Positions 45,350 through 56,579 of a stretch of DNA of 64,000 bases are shown piece by piece. The position numbers and the translations under genes are program-made. How positions within the stretch are numbered: position 1 is the first letter of the stretch; every line of letters starts with the position of its first letter. Origin of the DNA: Aphidius gifuensis (Eukaryota > Arthropoda > Insecta > Hymenoptera > Braconidae); contig NC_057792.1 of NCBI RefSeq assembly GCF_014905175.1, positions 9,775,101 through 9,839,100 on the forward strand, given 5' to 3'. Under the pieces are notes generated by a model. It was not told the DNA's origin. It saw only the letters and a program-made list of their open reading frames with translations, and did no database searches.

Positions 45350-46068
45350 TGTTAAATTAATATTAACAACTTGATACTAGCTTCAATAGTTGACCGATTT
45401 CAATAATTTTTTAAAGAGCTTGAAACGTGCTATTATATAATTAAATGAAAAAAATTATCACTTAAAAAACAACAATAAAAAAAATTGTTTTTTGTAAAAT
45501 TATTATTAAAAATTAAATTTCTATTTTAATAATTAATTGATTTGAAAATTTTTTTTTTTTTTGTTCTAAGGGAGACAAAAAAAACTTCAATATTATTGTG
45601 AAAAAAATATTTTCACTTGGAAAATAACAATGAAAGCAATTGTTTATTGTAAAATTGTTATTTAAAAATTAAGTTTCTGTCTTAATAATTGATTTATTTC
45701 TTTTTTTTTTTTTTTTTGTTTTAAAAAAGATAAACTTCAATATTTTTGAAGAAAAAAAAAAATTTATGAACTTGAAAAATAACAATAAAATTAATTTAGA
45801 GTTTGACTTTTTCTTTTTTTTTGAAAAACAACAAAAAACGATAAAAAAAACATTAATTGTTAAAATAGAAATTCAATTTTCAATAATATTATTTATTACT
45901 ATTTCATTTTACAATAAACAAATAATTTTATTGTTGTTTTTTAAGTTTAGAAATTGTTTTTTTTTCTAATACTGAAGTTTGTCTTGTCTATTTTTAAAAT
46001 AATATTTTTACGATAAAAACTAATGAATAATATTTTAAAAATTAAATTCCTGTTTTAACAATTTATGG

Positions 46069-46099
<31 letters not shown>

Positions 46100-47990
46100 G
46101 GGGAAGACAAATTTTAATATTTTTGAAAACTCACGATTTAAAAACTTTATGAACAATTAATTTTGTTGTTGTTTTTCAAGTTTATGAATTGTTTTTTTTT
46201 TCTAATATTGAAGTTTGTCTTGACTTCTTTAGAACAGAAAAAAAAAAAAGAAATCAATCAATTATTAAAATAGAAATTCAATTTTTAAATAATAATTTTA
46301 CAATAAACAATTAATTTTATTGTTATTTTTCAAGTGAAAATATTTTTTTCACAGTAATATTGCAGTTTGTCTTGTCTCCTTTAGAACAAAAAATAAAAAA
46401 AAAAATTGCAATCATCTAATAAAATAGAAATTTAATTTGTAAGCAATAATTTTACAATAAAAAATTATTTTTATTGTTGTCTTTCAAGTTTATGAACTGT
46501 TTTTTTTCTTAATTATTGAAGTTTGTCTTGTCCTTTTTTAAAGCAAAAAAAAATTTTGAAATCGATCAATTATTAGAATAGAAATTTAATGGTTAATAAT
46601 AATTTTACAAAAAACGATTGCTGTTTGTTGTCTTATTGTTGTTTTTTTTTTAAGTGATAATTTTTTTTTTTTTACAGTAATATTGTAGTTCAAAACTTCA
46701 ATAATACTGTAAAAAAAAAATTTTCACTCGAAAAATAACAATGAATTTAATCGTTTATTGTAAAATTATTAGTTATAAATTGAATTTCTATTTTAATAAT
46801 TGATTTATTTCTTTTTTTTTTTTTTTTTTGTTTTAAAGAAGACAAGACAAACTTCAATATTTTTAGAAGAAAAAAAATTTATAAACTTTTGAAACAACAA
46901 TGAAATTATTTGTTTATTGTGAAATGATCATTTAAAATTAAATTTCGATCTTAATACATGATTGATTTTTTTCTTTTTTTTTTGTTTCCACAAAGAACAA
47001 CAATAAAATTAATTGTTTATTGTAAAACTATTAGTTGTAAATTAATTTTTATTTTAATAATTAATTGATTTTCAAATTTTAAAATTAATTATTCAATACT
47101 AGACAGTTCTTTCAATGATTTTTAAAAGTATAATAAAGTAATTCGACTTGTTGAAAGAGTTTTATTTTATTATTTATATAATTATAATTAATGCATTAAA
47201 CCATGGTAACTAAAAAGTCCATTATTATAATATATCAAGTACAGTATAGAGTATAATTTTTAAGTGTTTAAATGTTTTAATAATATTACTTTTGTTATTT
47301 TTTACTGTGAAAAAATTAACAGACTGAATACAGCTTGTATGTATACTAAATTAATTTTTTCATATATATTTTAATGTATTTTTTATAAATTAAAAATTAA
47401 AACAATATACTAATTGTTGAATGATGCAAGTGAAAAATTTGAAAAACAAAAATTTCTTGTGTTCACGATTACAATAAAGATTAGTAATTTTTGAAAAACA
47501 ACAACAAAAGTAAATGTTCATAAAGTTTTTAAATCATGAGTTTTCAATAATATTAAAATTTGTCTTCTCCTTTTTTTTAAAAAAAAAAAAAAAAAGATAA
47601 AAAAACCATAAATTGTTAAAATAGAAATTTAATTTTCTTAAAATATTATTCATTAGTATTTATTGTAAAAATATTATTTAAAAAATAGACAAGACAAACT
47701 TCAGTATTAGAGAAAAAAACAATTTCTAAATTTGAAAAACAACAATAAAATTATTTGTATATTGTAAAGTTGAATAATATTAAATAATATTACTGAAAAT
47801 TGAATTTCTATTTTAACAATTAATGTTTTTTTCATCTTTTTTTTGTTTAAAAAAGAAATCGCAATCATCTATTGAATTAGAAGTTCAATTTTTAAACAAT
47901 AATTTCACAATAAAAAATTATTTTTATTGTTGTTTTTCAAGTTTATGAACTGTTTTTTTTTTTTAATATTGAAGTTTGTTTCAGATTAGT
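45350..47990. repeat. 2.6-kb satellite-like array with units in both orientations
   Basis: A unit of roughly 150-190 bp is present about a dozen times, some copies forward and some inverted. It contains ACAATAAAATTAATTGTTTA, TTTCTATTTTAATAATTGAT, a T-run, then GACAAGACAAACTTCAATAT (or the reverse complement ATATTGAAGTTTGTCTTG). Adjacent inverted units can pair. Only by-product frames (for example 45766-45969). Confidence 0.75.
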
Positions 47991-49030
47991 GTCAAAATTC
48001 CGTCCAAATTATGTGCGATTTATCTGTATTCTTTTAATTTTTTATAACAATTTCAATTTTTCAATATTGAAAACACCTTCACCAAATAAAAAATCTCACC
48101 AGGTGTTCTAAAACAATAAAACTATTTTCTTTTTAATTTTATCATACTCCAATTTACAATAACATCAAAAAAATAAATAAATGAAATTTTACTTCAATAA
48201 ATAAATTGGAAGATTAACATTTTTAAAACAAAATAATATTTTGTTTCAAAATCAATTGTTATTTCTGGCGTAAATTTAGAGAAAAACCATTATTTTTTAT
48301 GAAGATGTTTTTTTTTTTTCAACCAATAGTTTTATTATTTTAAAACACCTTATGAAATTGGTTATTTATTGAAGGTGTTTTCAATAATAGAAAATTAAAA
48401 TTAATACATTTTCCCAGAAATCTTTTCCAAAATGATTATATTTATATCTCTTATTTTTACAAAATATATATGTCAATATATTTCAAAATGCATGTCTCAT
48501 ATTAAAAAAAATTCACGACTTGGTATGATTAGAATAACTACAAGTAATTTAAAAAAACATAATTATTATTTGAACATAATATAATTATAAAACAATATAT
48601 AGAGCTAAAACGTACTGACTAATGTTGAGTGAAAAAAAAAACTTCTATTAACTATTTACAAAAGTTTACAATTATTATATTTAAGAAAATTTACAAAAAA
48701 AAAAACAAAAAGTAAATTTAAACGAAATTTTGATTTGCCCAAGTAAAATAAATTGATTTTGTTTTTCCATTAAATATATTCTTTTAGAAAGTAGAAAAAA
48801 AATTTATTAAAATTCAAAATCAACCAGTAGAATAATGAGCTTTGGACATTGATTTTATAATATGAATAAAATATATATAGAATTTTCACATTAAAATATT
48901 TTCAATAGTCATCTGTGATATGAAGTAATTTTTTAAAATAAATATATATTGATAAATAACATAAATAAAATAGATAGACTTATTTTGTCGTTGCATTTTT
49001 TTATTGTTAATCATTTTGTTTTTTTTTCGG
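47991..49030. other. AT-rich non-coding sequence before the next gene
   Basis: A short AAAACACCTT inverted pair lies at about 48068 and 48343-48380. No gene. A TTTCGGTGATAG at 49025-49036 could be a splice acceptor just before the gene at 49042. Confidence 0.45.
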
Positions 49031-49041
49031 TGATAGATGTA

Positions 49042-50541
49042 ATGGAAAACGTAACTTTAAATGTTTATGATAAGTTCGTAGACTCGTTACCAAAAAAAGT
49101 CAAAGAGTGTAAGAGAGGATTGGTTGATAAAGATGAAAGAACATGCTTGCAAAGACGTGCAGTCGATTTTATTTTTGATGAATTGAAAGACACGAGTTTA
49201 GGTACTGTCAAAATAGTATGCAAAAAAATTTGTGACAGATATCCTCAATATCGATCTGTGGTTGGCGAAAATGAGTTGGGTGATAAAGCACATATGGGTA
49301 TAGTCTGCAGTATTCATGACTCTATAAACCATCGTCTGCGAGTCAAAAGAAGACGCGAGTCAAACAGTTTGTCTATGGAAAATAATGAAAACAATTCCAA
49401 AAAACGCAAAGATCAATATGGTCTTGCCGAAGGTCAATACTGCCCACCAATAACAGAAGAAGTGTTGACAGCGTTAAATAAGAAAAGAAGTGAATTAGTT
49501 GAATTGTTTGGGGATGGTGTAAACAGTTCTGAAAAAAGTGTAACGCAATTAATGCATGAAACTTATAAACTGCAAAGAAATGACATTGTTGGTGGATCTG
49601 CTAAGTCAATTGCAACCATATTTTTAGAATGGCCTTACTTAAAAACTTACGCAATATTACTGCAGCATGCAAATTGTTTATTGGGTCAAACTGATTTTCA
49701 AAACCATTGGAATGGAGCATTGGAACTGTGGGCCAAACATACTAGGAAATACTTAGAACTTGATGAGTATGCAAGAATAGTACAGTCTAAAAATCAAAAT
49801 AAAGTATTTCCAATGAGAATAAAAATAACAGAGGCTGAAGAAATCAAAGATGGCACGCATGGAAATGAAGCTCCAGTAATACACACTTGTTGTAATGTAT
49901 TTTCATGAAAAAGAAGAACTTTTATATGTTGTGGTTGACGTAAGTTAACAATTTTTAACTATAAACAATATATTTACGAAACTCAAATGACATATTTATA
50001 TCTTTTTCTTATTTTTTATAGGAAGAAGCAAACCAAGACCAAATACGTGATGCTCCTACAAATGTTACCCCAGTACTTGTTATAAAAGGTGTTTATCTAA
50101 ATATGATATTTAAATTTTTCTAAATTTTTTCGAACAATCACACTTATATTTGTTTTGCATTTTGAATTTGATTTGCAGGTAAATCTATCTATGATGATAA
50201 GGCCGAATTTTTCGTCGTCATCGAAAAAAATGTTTTACGAGTTGCTAACATACTGAACGGAGTATTATTAACTTTGTTGAGTTACTATATTTTCAACTTG
50301 GAGTATCCAGTTGGTTTAGAGAATACACTCGAATTTATTCAAAGGTAATAATAAAACAATACTTTATATTTAGATCTATATACTCATATACGTCTATTTC
50401 AGATTATTCCTCGCCATTAATTGTACAATTAATAATAAAGAAAGCAGGAAAAAAGCTGGTAAACAGCCCAAGAAATTACCAGCAGGTTTCAATCGAAAAG
50501 TGATAAAACTAATCGATGAAATTAACCTTTTAAAAACTTAA
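49042..50541 (+). pseudogene. Four-exon gene resembling SAMD3-like proteins, one frameshift
   Basis: Exons 49042-49939, 50022-50088, 50179-50344 and 50403-50541, all GT..AG. The ATG at 49042 was chosen because the in-frame upstream extension (from 48949) is hydrophobic intron-like sequence. Exon 1 has a charged N-terminus, an NLS-like KKRK, and a stretch FLEWPYLKTYAILLQHAN. The later exons give a VVIEKNVLRVANILNG segment, SYYIFNLEYPVGLENTLEFI and a basic tail. This order and the YP.GL..T..F.Q pattern resemble a family of animal proteins annotated SAMD3-like, in which the SAM domain may be absent. One extra base at about 49885 throws exon 1 into a stop at 49906. Reading past it, the remaining exons stay in frame to the stop (422 codons). 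Either a young pseudogene or a sequencing error. Confidence 0.55.
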
Positions 50542-50544
50542 GAA

Positions 50545-50895
50545 TAGTTTGATATATTTGGATTTATTTTAGTTTATATTTAGGTCAATAAGATTTAAAT
50601 TCATAAAAAAAATTTTAATTTTAATAATAAAAAATACCGCAATATAGATTATACTAATTAGTTTGATTACTGACAGAGTACAAAAATTTTCAAGTCATGT
50701 TTTGCAAATATCCAAGATTAATGTGATAATTATAATTATGTAATAGTTAACAGTTTTTCTGTTTTACTTATTATTTTCAATATATTCACAGATTGCCAGC
50801 TCAATATTAGTGTCAGTTATACACATATACATATCGAAACACTTACACAATCAACAACTCCAACTCAATCTATTGTGTGTTGACTGAGACAATAC
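50545..50895. other. Non-coding spacer
   Basis: AT-rich. ACACTTACACAATCAACAAC at 50840-50870 may be the leader of the retroelement fragment that follows. Nothing else seen. Confidence 0.4.
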
Positions 50896-50896
50896 A

Positions 50897-51500
50897 ATGG
50901 ATTTTCGTGTAGCTGAAAATGTGCCATCATTGTTGACTATCAAAATGATGCTCTATGCCAAACTAGAGAATGCTCTGGTGGAGTTTAACACAGCTCATGG
51001 AGAAGCGAACCTCCACATGGACTCATCAAAGCTAATATTTCTATGCTCAAAGAAGAGTAGGCAGAATTTAACTCCAATGAAAAATATACACAATTTCATT
51101 TATGTCAAAAAGATAAGTCAGTAATTAAAATCATTGAAGAACATGATTATATTAAACTTGATATATATCATAATGCACGATCATCCTACATGCATGATCT
51201 TGGCATCATGATGGAAGAATTGGTTCAATATGAAACACCTGAAATACCTCAACCAACTCCAACAACAAATTTAGAAAAATTAAATATCACTCCATTTTCA
51301 GGTGATTTTAATCAATGGATCACGTTTAAAGATACATTCGACTCAAGAATAATTCAAGCGAACATCTCTGATACTGACAAACATGCTTATTTAGTCCAAT
51401 ATACTACTGGACCAGCTTAAGAACACATTAAATCCATCAAGGTATCAAAAGATGGATTTGCAAAAGCGTGGAAAGCATTAGATGACCATATTATAATAAT
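50897..51500 (+). pseudogene. gag: Second BEL/Pao-type gag fragment
   Basis: Plus-strand pieces 50897-51060 (N-terminal, MDFRVAENVPSLL) and, after frame changes, 51190-51420 with LEKLNITPFSGDFNQWITFK and a TDKHAYLVQYTTGPA segment, the DUF1759 pattern of BEL Gag. A TAA at 51418-51420 interrupts it and the likeness continues to about 51498 (KAWKALDDH). No LTRs, pol or zinc knuckle. Sequence and orientation differ from the element at 1-7010, so it is a separate, older, truncated insertion. Confidence 0.7.
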
Positions 51501-51504
51501 AACC

Positions 51505-51900
51505 CTGACGGAACGCTACAAGGCTTGTTTTGTCCAAAAATACATGGCTTATTCAAGCCTTGTAGGCGTGGCTTGAACGATACTTGTATACAAGGTTTGA
51601 ACAAGTCTTGTACAAGGCTGTGTTAACAGACTGAATCGCTGAGATCGATTACAATACTCGTTCAAGCCTTGTACGAGCGTGGTTACAAGGCTTGTACAAT
51701 GTATGTACAACGATGGTTTTTGATTTGGTTTATCGCTCCCGTGTATTCTGCTTGTACGAGCAATGTACAAGCCATGTATACAATACTTGTACAAGACTCA
51801 CACAAGACTTGTTGAAAGTTACAAGCATTGTACAACTCTCGCACAAGGGTTGTAAGCAATGCTTGTACAATACTCGTACAATACCGGAATAAAAGCGGCT
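51505..51900. repeat. Cluster of CTTGTACAAG-type palindromes
   Basis: CTTGTACAA, CTTGTACGAG, CTTGTATACAAG, ACAAGGCTTGTACAA and related words occur more than fifteen times in 400 bases, on both strands, many as perfect short palindromes. Overlapping frames on both strands are produced by the repeat and are not genes. Confidence 0.7.
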
Positions 51901-52895
51901 TCCAACGGTTCTCAACTAACTTACAATATTGTGTTTACTTATAAAAGACGGTTTTAAAAGCTTTTTACGATATTTACTAGCATTTAAGCGTTAATATTTT
52001 TATATTAATAAATAAAAAGAAAATTGCTTTGATTTTTTAGTGTTAAATAGAAAAAGATGTACACTCAGAGAAGGATAAGTTCACAGTTAACATATCAATA
52101 TGTTTACATTAAACATACAAAAGTTTAATGTTAACATATATATATTAACAATAAACATAGATATCTTAACTGTTTACATACGTATGTTTATAGTTAACAT
52201 ACGCACTGTAAAATTTTTTAGTTAAACCCAGGTGGAAATTCGCGGTAAGGAATCGACATAAGCTATGTCGACAATAAGTCGGGTAAACGGTCGATTCGAC
52301 GTCGATGTCGCCGTAATATCGACATTGTGAAAACTCAAAATATAAAAACTGTCGAATGTACAAGAGAATTTAAGTGTTAAAAGTTACAAATAATTATATT
52401 ACTGTATAGATATTTGTTTTTTTCGTCCTTCTCTCGATAATATTGTTTAATTTGTTGTTGTAAATTTTTTATACCAAAATGCCATTAAAAAATATAAATC
52501 TAGAATACAAAACTTGAAAAAAAAAAAGTTACTAGATAAAGTCAAGTGACATTACCGACAAAGCAGAAAAAAAAAAAAATTTTGTCAGCCATCTAGACTC
52601 GCGGGTTTATTATGTGTAAACATCTTCGGCGTGTTGTTGTAATTGAACAAAATAATTATAAGTACACATTTAAACAAATTTTTTTCATTCATTTATAAAA
52701 ATATTGTTTGTTTTTATTTCATTTTTTCCATTTTCATACAATTATTGTTGTTCAGTAATTTTCAATAATCAATGATTTTAGAATTTCGATATATCGATTT
52801 TTTGTTCCTAATTCTATAATAACGATTGATAAAACACATGAAGTAGAAAAAGAAGTTCAAATAAAATTTTTTAATATATTCCGAACGGCTGGTAA
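51901..52895. other. Non-coding, with an ATGTTTA/GTTAACAT cluster
   Basis: 52080-52202 is dense in GTTAACAT, ATGTTTAC and TAAACATA on both strands. A GC-richer piece at 52225-52330 repeats TCGACAT/ATGTCGA. The rest is AT-rich. No gene accepted. Confidence 0.5.
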
Positions 52896-52899
52896 AAAT

Positions 52900-53222
52900 A
52901 TGTATAGGTATTGTTTGTTCGGCTATAATTGAGACTAAGTGAAAAATATAGCTAAGGGAAAATTTAGCTATGGAAAAAATGTAGCTGAGGGAATAATTGA
53001 GCTCGTAAAATTATGTAGATATTGTGTGTTTATATGTATAATTAAGACTAAGTAAAAGATCAAACGGCTGAGTAAAAAATGTAGCTATAAGGAAAAAATC
53101 TAGCTAAAGAAAAAATTTAGCCAAGAAAAAGATGTAGCTGAGGGGAAAATTAAGCTGATAAAAATATATTTGGCTATAACGGAGACTAAGTAAAAAGTCT
53201 AGCGGCTAAGTAAAAAAGCTAG
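52900..53222 (+). repeat. Degenerate short tandem repeats (TGTAGCTGAGGG / AGACTAAGTAAAA)
   Basis: Words AATGTAGCTGAGGGAA, GGCTATAA...GAGACTAAGT and GGCTGAGTAAAAAATGTAGC recur several times with spacing of 40-130 bases. Non-coding. Confidence 0.5.
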
Positions 53223-54187
53223 TGCCCGAGTGGAAATTTCAGTCCGGTTCGGATCCAGGACGGATCCGGTTTACCTGATTACATATCCGAATCGGATCAG
53301 GCTGGCCGGATCCGATTCGGATTGAAAATGTAACGCCCGCTAGGCTCCAAATCGAAAAAAAAAAATTATCCATTTCCTCAGTGCCGTTTAAAAGCTATTG
53401 GCTAATTACTTTTTAAATTTACGGGTTTCAGCCGGCTGAATTACATTGAAAATTTGGGGTACGTTCCAATACCGCCATTCGGTTTTATTCTTCTAGCTCT
53501 ATCCTGCTCTCTATCTCTTCTGGCTCAATCTTCCATCTCTTCTTCTATCCTTCTCTTACAAGAAATGTACGGTTTTGGAACTTCCCCCTGAATGTTTATT
53601 GCTAGAGTACACTGAAAAAAAAAACTTCTGTCAGATAGAAGTTTTCTTCTTGCAAAAAAATGGATTTGGATTAAGAAAAAGTTGATTTGGATTGAGACAA
53701 AGACTTCTTAATCCAAATCATAAAAAACTTCTTGAATCATGAAAAAAACGTCTTGGTTCAAAACAAATTGTTCATGTTTTTAGAAGTATACTTCTTGGAT
53801 TATGAACAAAAATGTCTCGGTTCAAGGCAAATTGTTCATGTTTTTAAAAGTATACTTCTTGGATTATGAACAAAAGTGTCTCGGTTCAAAACAAATTGTT
53901 CATGTTTTTAGAAGTATGCTTCTTGGATTATGAACAAAAGTGTCTCGGTCCAAGGCAAATTGTTCATGTTTTTAGAAGTATGCTTCTTGGATTATGAACA
54001 AAAGTGTCTCGGTTCAAGACAATATTGTTTCTATTTATGAATATAGATTCTTGATAAGATAAAAAATTGAAACCAAAAAAAAAAAAAAAAATTTTTTTAA
54101 TTACAAACTTTTGATTTTGTAATTATATTTCCTACAATTTTTTTTTTCTTTTTTTGGTGTCTTACGCGGTAAGCTAATTTTTTTTCC

Positions 54188-54285
54188 AATTTTTTTCTAC
54201 CTAACGCGGGACTCGAACCTATGACCGTAAAAACCTATCTAAATCTCAACCTGTGCCTTAGCTCGCTTAACCACGGGCGCGATAT
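54188..54285 (-). repeat. tRNA-like module, left arm copy
   Basis: Reverse complement of the copy in the right arm: GGTTCGAGTCCCGC as B box and TGGTTAAGCGAGCTAAGGC as A box when read on the minus strand. Differs from the right-arm copy by a few bases. Confidence 0.5.
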
Positions 54286-54991
54286 GAAAACAGGAAGTTA
54301 TTTGTTTTACTTTAGTGACAAGATATTTATTTTTTTTAAATTCATTACATGAACAAATATCAATGAAACTATACTATATATATATTTTTATCAACAAACT
54401 TCAATAAAACAATAAATTACCAAATTACTATAACAACATTCTTTTGTTATTTCAAAATATTTTATGTTTTCCAAATAATTATTAAACATTCAAATAACAT
54501 TTCATCATTATTATTATTTAAGAATATAAATATAATAGTTATAATAGTTGAAATATTCAAAATTTACGGATTTTAAAGGAAAACTAAATTAAAATGAAAA
54601 ATTTAAAGAAAGTTATCATTATTTTATATAAAAGTTTATATGAGTACATTCGAGAAATAAATTAAAGTATATGCAACGTTAAATATAATTTATTAAAATA
54701 CACAATAACTTTAGTAAATTATCATATTTTTTTTTCTCATCTTTATTCAAAATAACAATTTATTACTAATACATCATTCTTATAATGGCAAAACGTTTTT
54801 TAATTTTTTGAACAAATATTATATACTCTAATAACACCTTAATTATCTTAGATATTATTTTATTGTTTTATTGAAGTTTGTTGATAAAAATATATATATA
54901 GTAGTTTCATTGATATTTGTTCATGTAATGAATTTAAGAAAAATAAATATCTTGTCACTAAAGTAAAACAAATAACTTCCTGTTTTCATAT

Positions 54992-55078
54992 CGCGCCCGT
55001 GGTTAAGCGAGCTAAGGCACAGGTTTAGATTTAGATAGGTTTTTACCGTCATAGGTTCGAGTCCCGCGTTAGGTAGAA
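54992..55078 (+). repeat. tRNA-like module, right arm copy
   Basis: GCGCCCGTGGTTAAGCGAGC...then GGTTCGAGTCCCGCGTTAGG on the plus strand. A-box-like and B-box (GTTCGAGTC) elements are spaced about 50 bases apart, as in a tRNA with a long variable arm (Ser/Leu type). The stems pair poorly, so a tRNA-derived relic or Pol III promoter of a repeat is more likely than a working tRNA gene. Confidence 0.5.
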
Positions 55079-55794
55079 AAAAAAAAAAAAAAAAAAATTG
55101 GAAAAAAAATTAGCTTACCGCGTAAGACACCAAAAAAAGAAAAAAAAAATTGTAGGAAATATAATTACAAAATCAAAAGTTTGTAATTAAAAAAATTTTT
55201 TTTTTTTTTTTTGGTTTCAATTTTTTATCTTATCAAGAATCTATATTCATAAATAGAAACAATATTGTCTTGAACCGAGACACTTTTGTTCATAATCCAA
55301 GAAGCATACTTCTAAAAACATGAACAATTTGCCTTGGACCGAGACACTTTTGTTCATAATCCAAGAAGCATACTTCTAAAAACATGAACAATTTGTTTTG
55401 AACCAAGACGTTTTTTTCATGATTCAAGAAGTTTTTTATGATTTGGATTAAGAAGTCTTTGTCTCAATCCAAATCAACTTTTTCTTAATCCAAATCCATT
55501 TTTTTGCAAGAAGAAAACTTCTATTATTAAGAACTTTTTGTCTTAAAAATAGAAAAATTTTTTTTCAGTGTATAGTAGTAGTGTCTGTAAATATAAGCCG
55601 GCAACACTCACACTACTTATGACGCATCAGTAAAGTGAAAAGATTTTAGGCATGAGGGGGCGCTATAATTTTTTTATTTAACATACGTTTGTAAGTACCC
55701 TTGTGAACCCAAAACGTCGCCCGGTCATGCGATTTAAAAACAACCTTAAAAATATTTTTATCTTAGAAAATTCAACCTTAACTAAACTAAAATT

Positions 55795-55872
55795 CCGGAA
55801 TTTGCGGGGATCAATCTCGGGGCTATTCTGTTCAAAGTCGGCAACTCTATCCTATTGACCACGGTGGCGTAC
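55795..55872 (-). repeat. Third tRNA-like module, degenerate
   Basis: On the minus strand CGTGGTCAATAGGATAGAG (A-box-like), an ACTTTGAAC anticodon-loop-like stretch and GAGATTGATCCCCGC (B box with one mismatch) lie in tRNA order. It is inside the right part of the 3.35-kb element. No functional cloverleaf is claimed. Confidence 0.4.
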
Positions 55873-56579
55873 GTGGAATCGATGAAATCAAAAGTCCTTT
55901 ACAAGTGTAGAAAGTTATTTCAAAATTACAGTAGAAAAACTTGATATAATTAATACTATATATGCAACAATGTATTTATTATTATCAAAAAATAAAATGA
56001 CATTCTGAAATTAATTTTTTTTTTTTTTTTTTTCAAATACTTCTGAGTTGGATCCGTTTCAAATCAGGGAAACCGGATCTGGCTTACCTTAGCCAAGCCT
56101 GACCGAATCCGGAAGTTAACTTTGACAAAAAAAACAAACTTTAATTAAAGTCCGGCATTCCGGATCCGATTCGGATCAGGATAGAGTAAGGAAAACCGGA
56201 TCCGGTTAGCCTCAGCCAAACCTGACTAAACCCGGAGATAACTTTGAAAAAAAAAATGAAGGTCCGATTAAAGTCCGGCAATCTGGATCCGATTCGGATC
56301 AGGAAAGAGTGAGGAAAGCCGGATCCGGTTAGCCTTAGCCAAACCTGACTGAACCCGGAGATAACTTTGAAAAAAAAAATAAGGTCTGATTAAAGTCCGG
56401 CAATCTGGATCCGATTCGGATCAGGAAAGAGTAAGGAAAGCCGGATCCGGTTAGCCTTAGCCATAACGGATCCGAAAAGGGTCAGGAAACCCGGATCCGG
56501 ATTACCTTAGCCATACTGGATCCGATTCGGATCAGGATCCGGCCAAGCCGGATTCAATTTCCACTCGGGTGGCTTAGTT

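Larger units (their letters stand above)
53612..55571. mobile_element. Foldback with CACTGAAAAAA ends and tRNA-like modules in its arms
   Basis: TACACTGAAAAAAAAAACTTCT at the left and TTTTTTTTCAGTGTA at the right, with TA on both sides. Left arm 53612-54410 and right arm about 54862-55571 are reverse complements over most of their length; spacer about 450 bp. The outer part of each arm has tandem units of about 75 bp (AGAAGTATACTTCTTGGATT, ATGAACAAAAGTGTCTCGGT), more copies on the left than on the right. Each arm also carries the tRNA-like module listed separately. Confidence 0.8.
53224..56571. mobile_element. 3.35-kb TIR element with GGATCCG tandem repeats, host of a nested foldback
   Basis: Left end CCCGAGTGGAAATTTCAGTCC (53224 on) and right end GGATTCAATTTCCACTCGGG (to 56571) are inverted repeats. 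Next to both ends lie blocks rich in CGGATCCGATTCGGATCAGG. At the right (56040-56550) these form about four tandem units of roughly 120 bp, each with GGTTAGCCTTAGCCAAACCT and AACCCGGAGATAACTTTG. The interior is interrupted by the foldback at 53612-55571. Without it the element is about 1.4 kb. No transposase seen; a non-autonomous DNA transposon is likely. Confidence 0.65.

Noticed and set aside
48949..49041. Upstream Met at 48949 as the start of the SAMD3-like gene
   Set aside because: The extra 31 residues come from T-rich, intron-like sequence ending in a possible acceptor at 49036; the ATG at 49042 is more plausible.
54992..55078. Functional tRNA gene of Ser/Leu type
   Set aside because: A and B boxes are present but acceptor and T stems do not pair well, and the module is duplicated in inverted repeat arms; kept as a tRNA-like repeat only.
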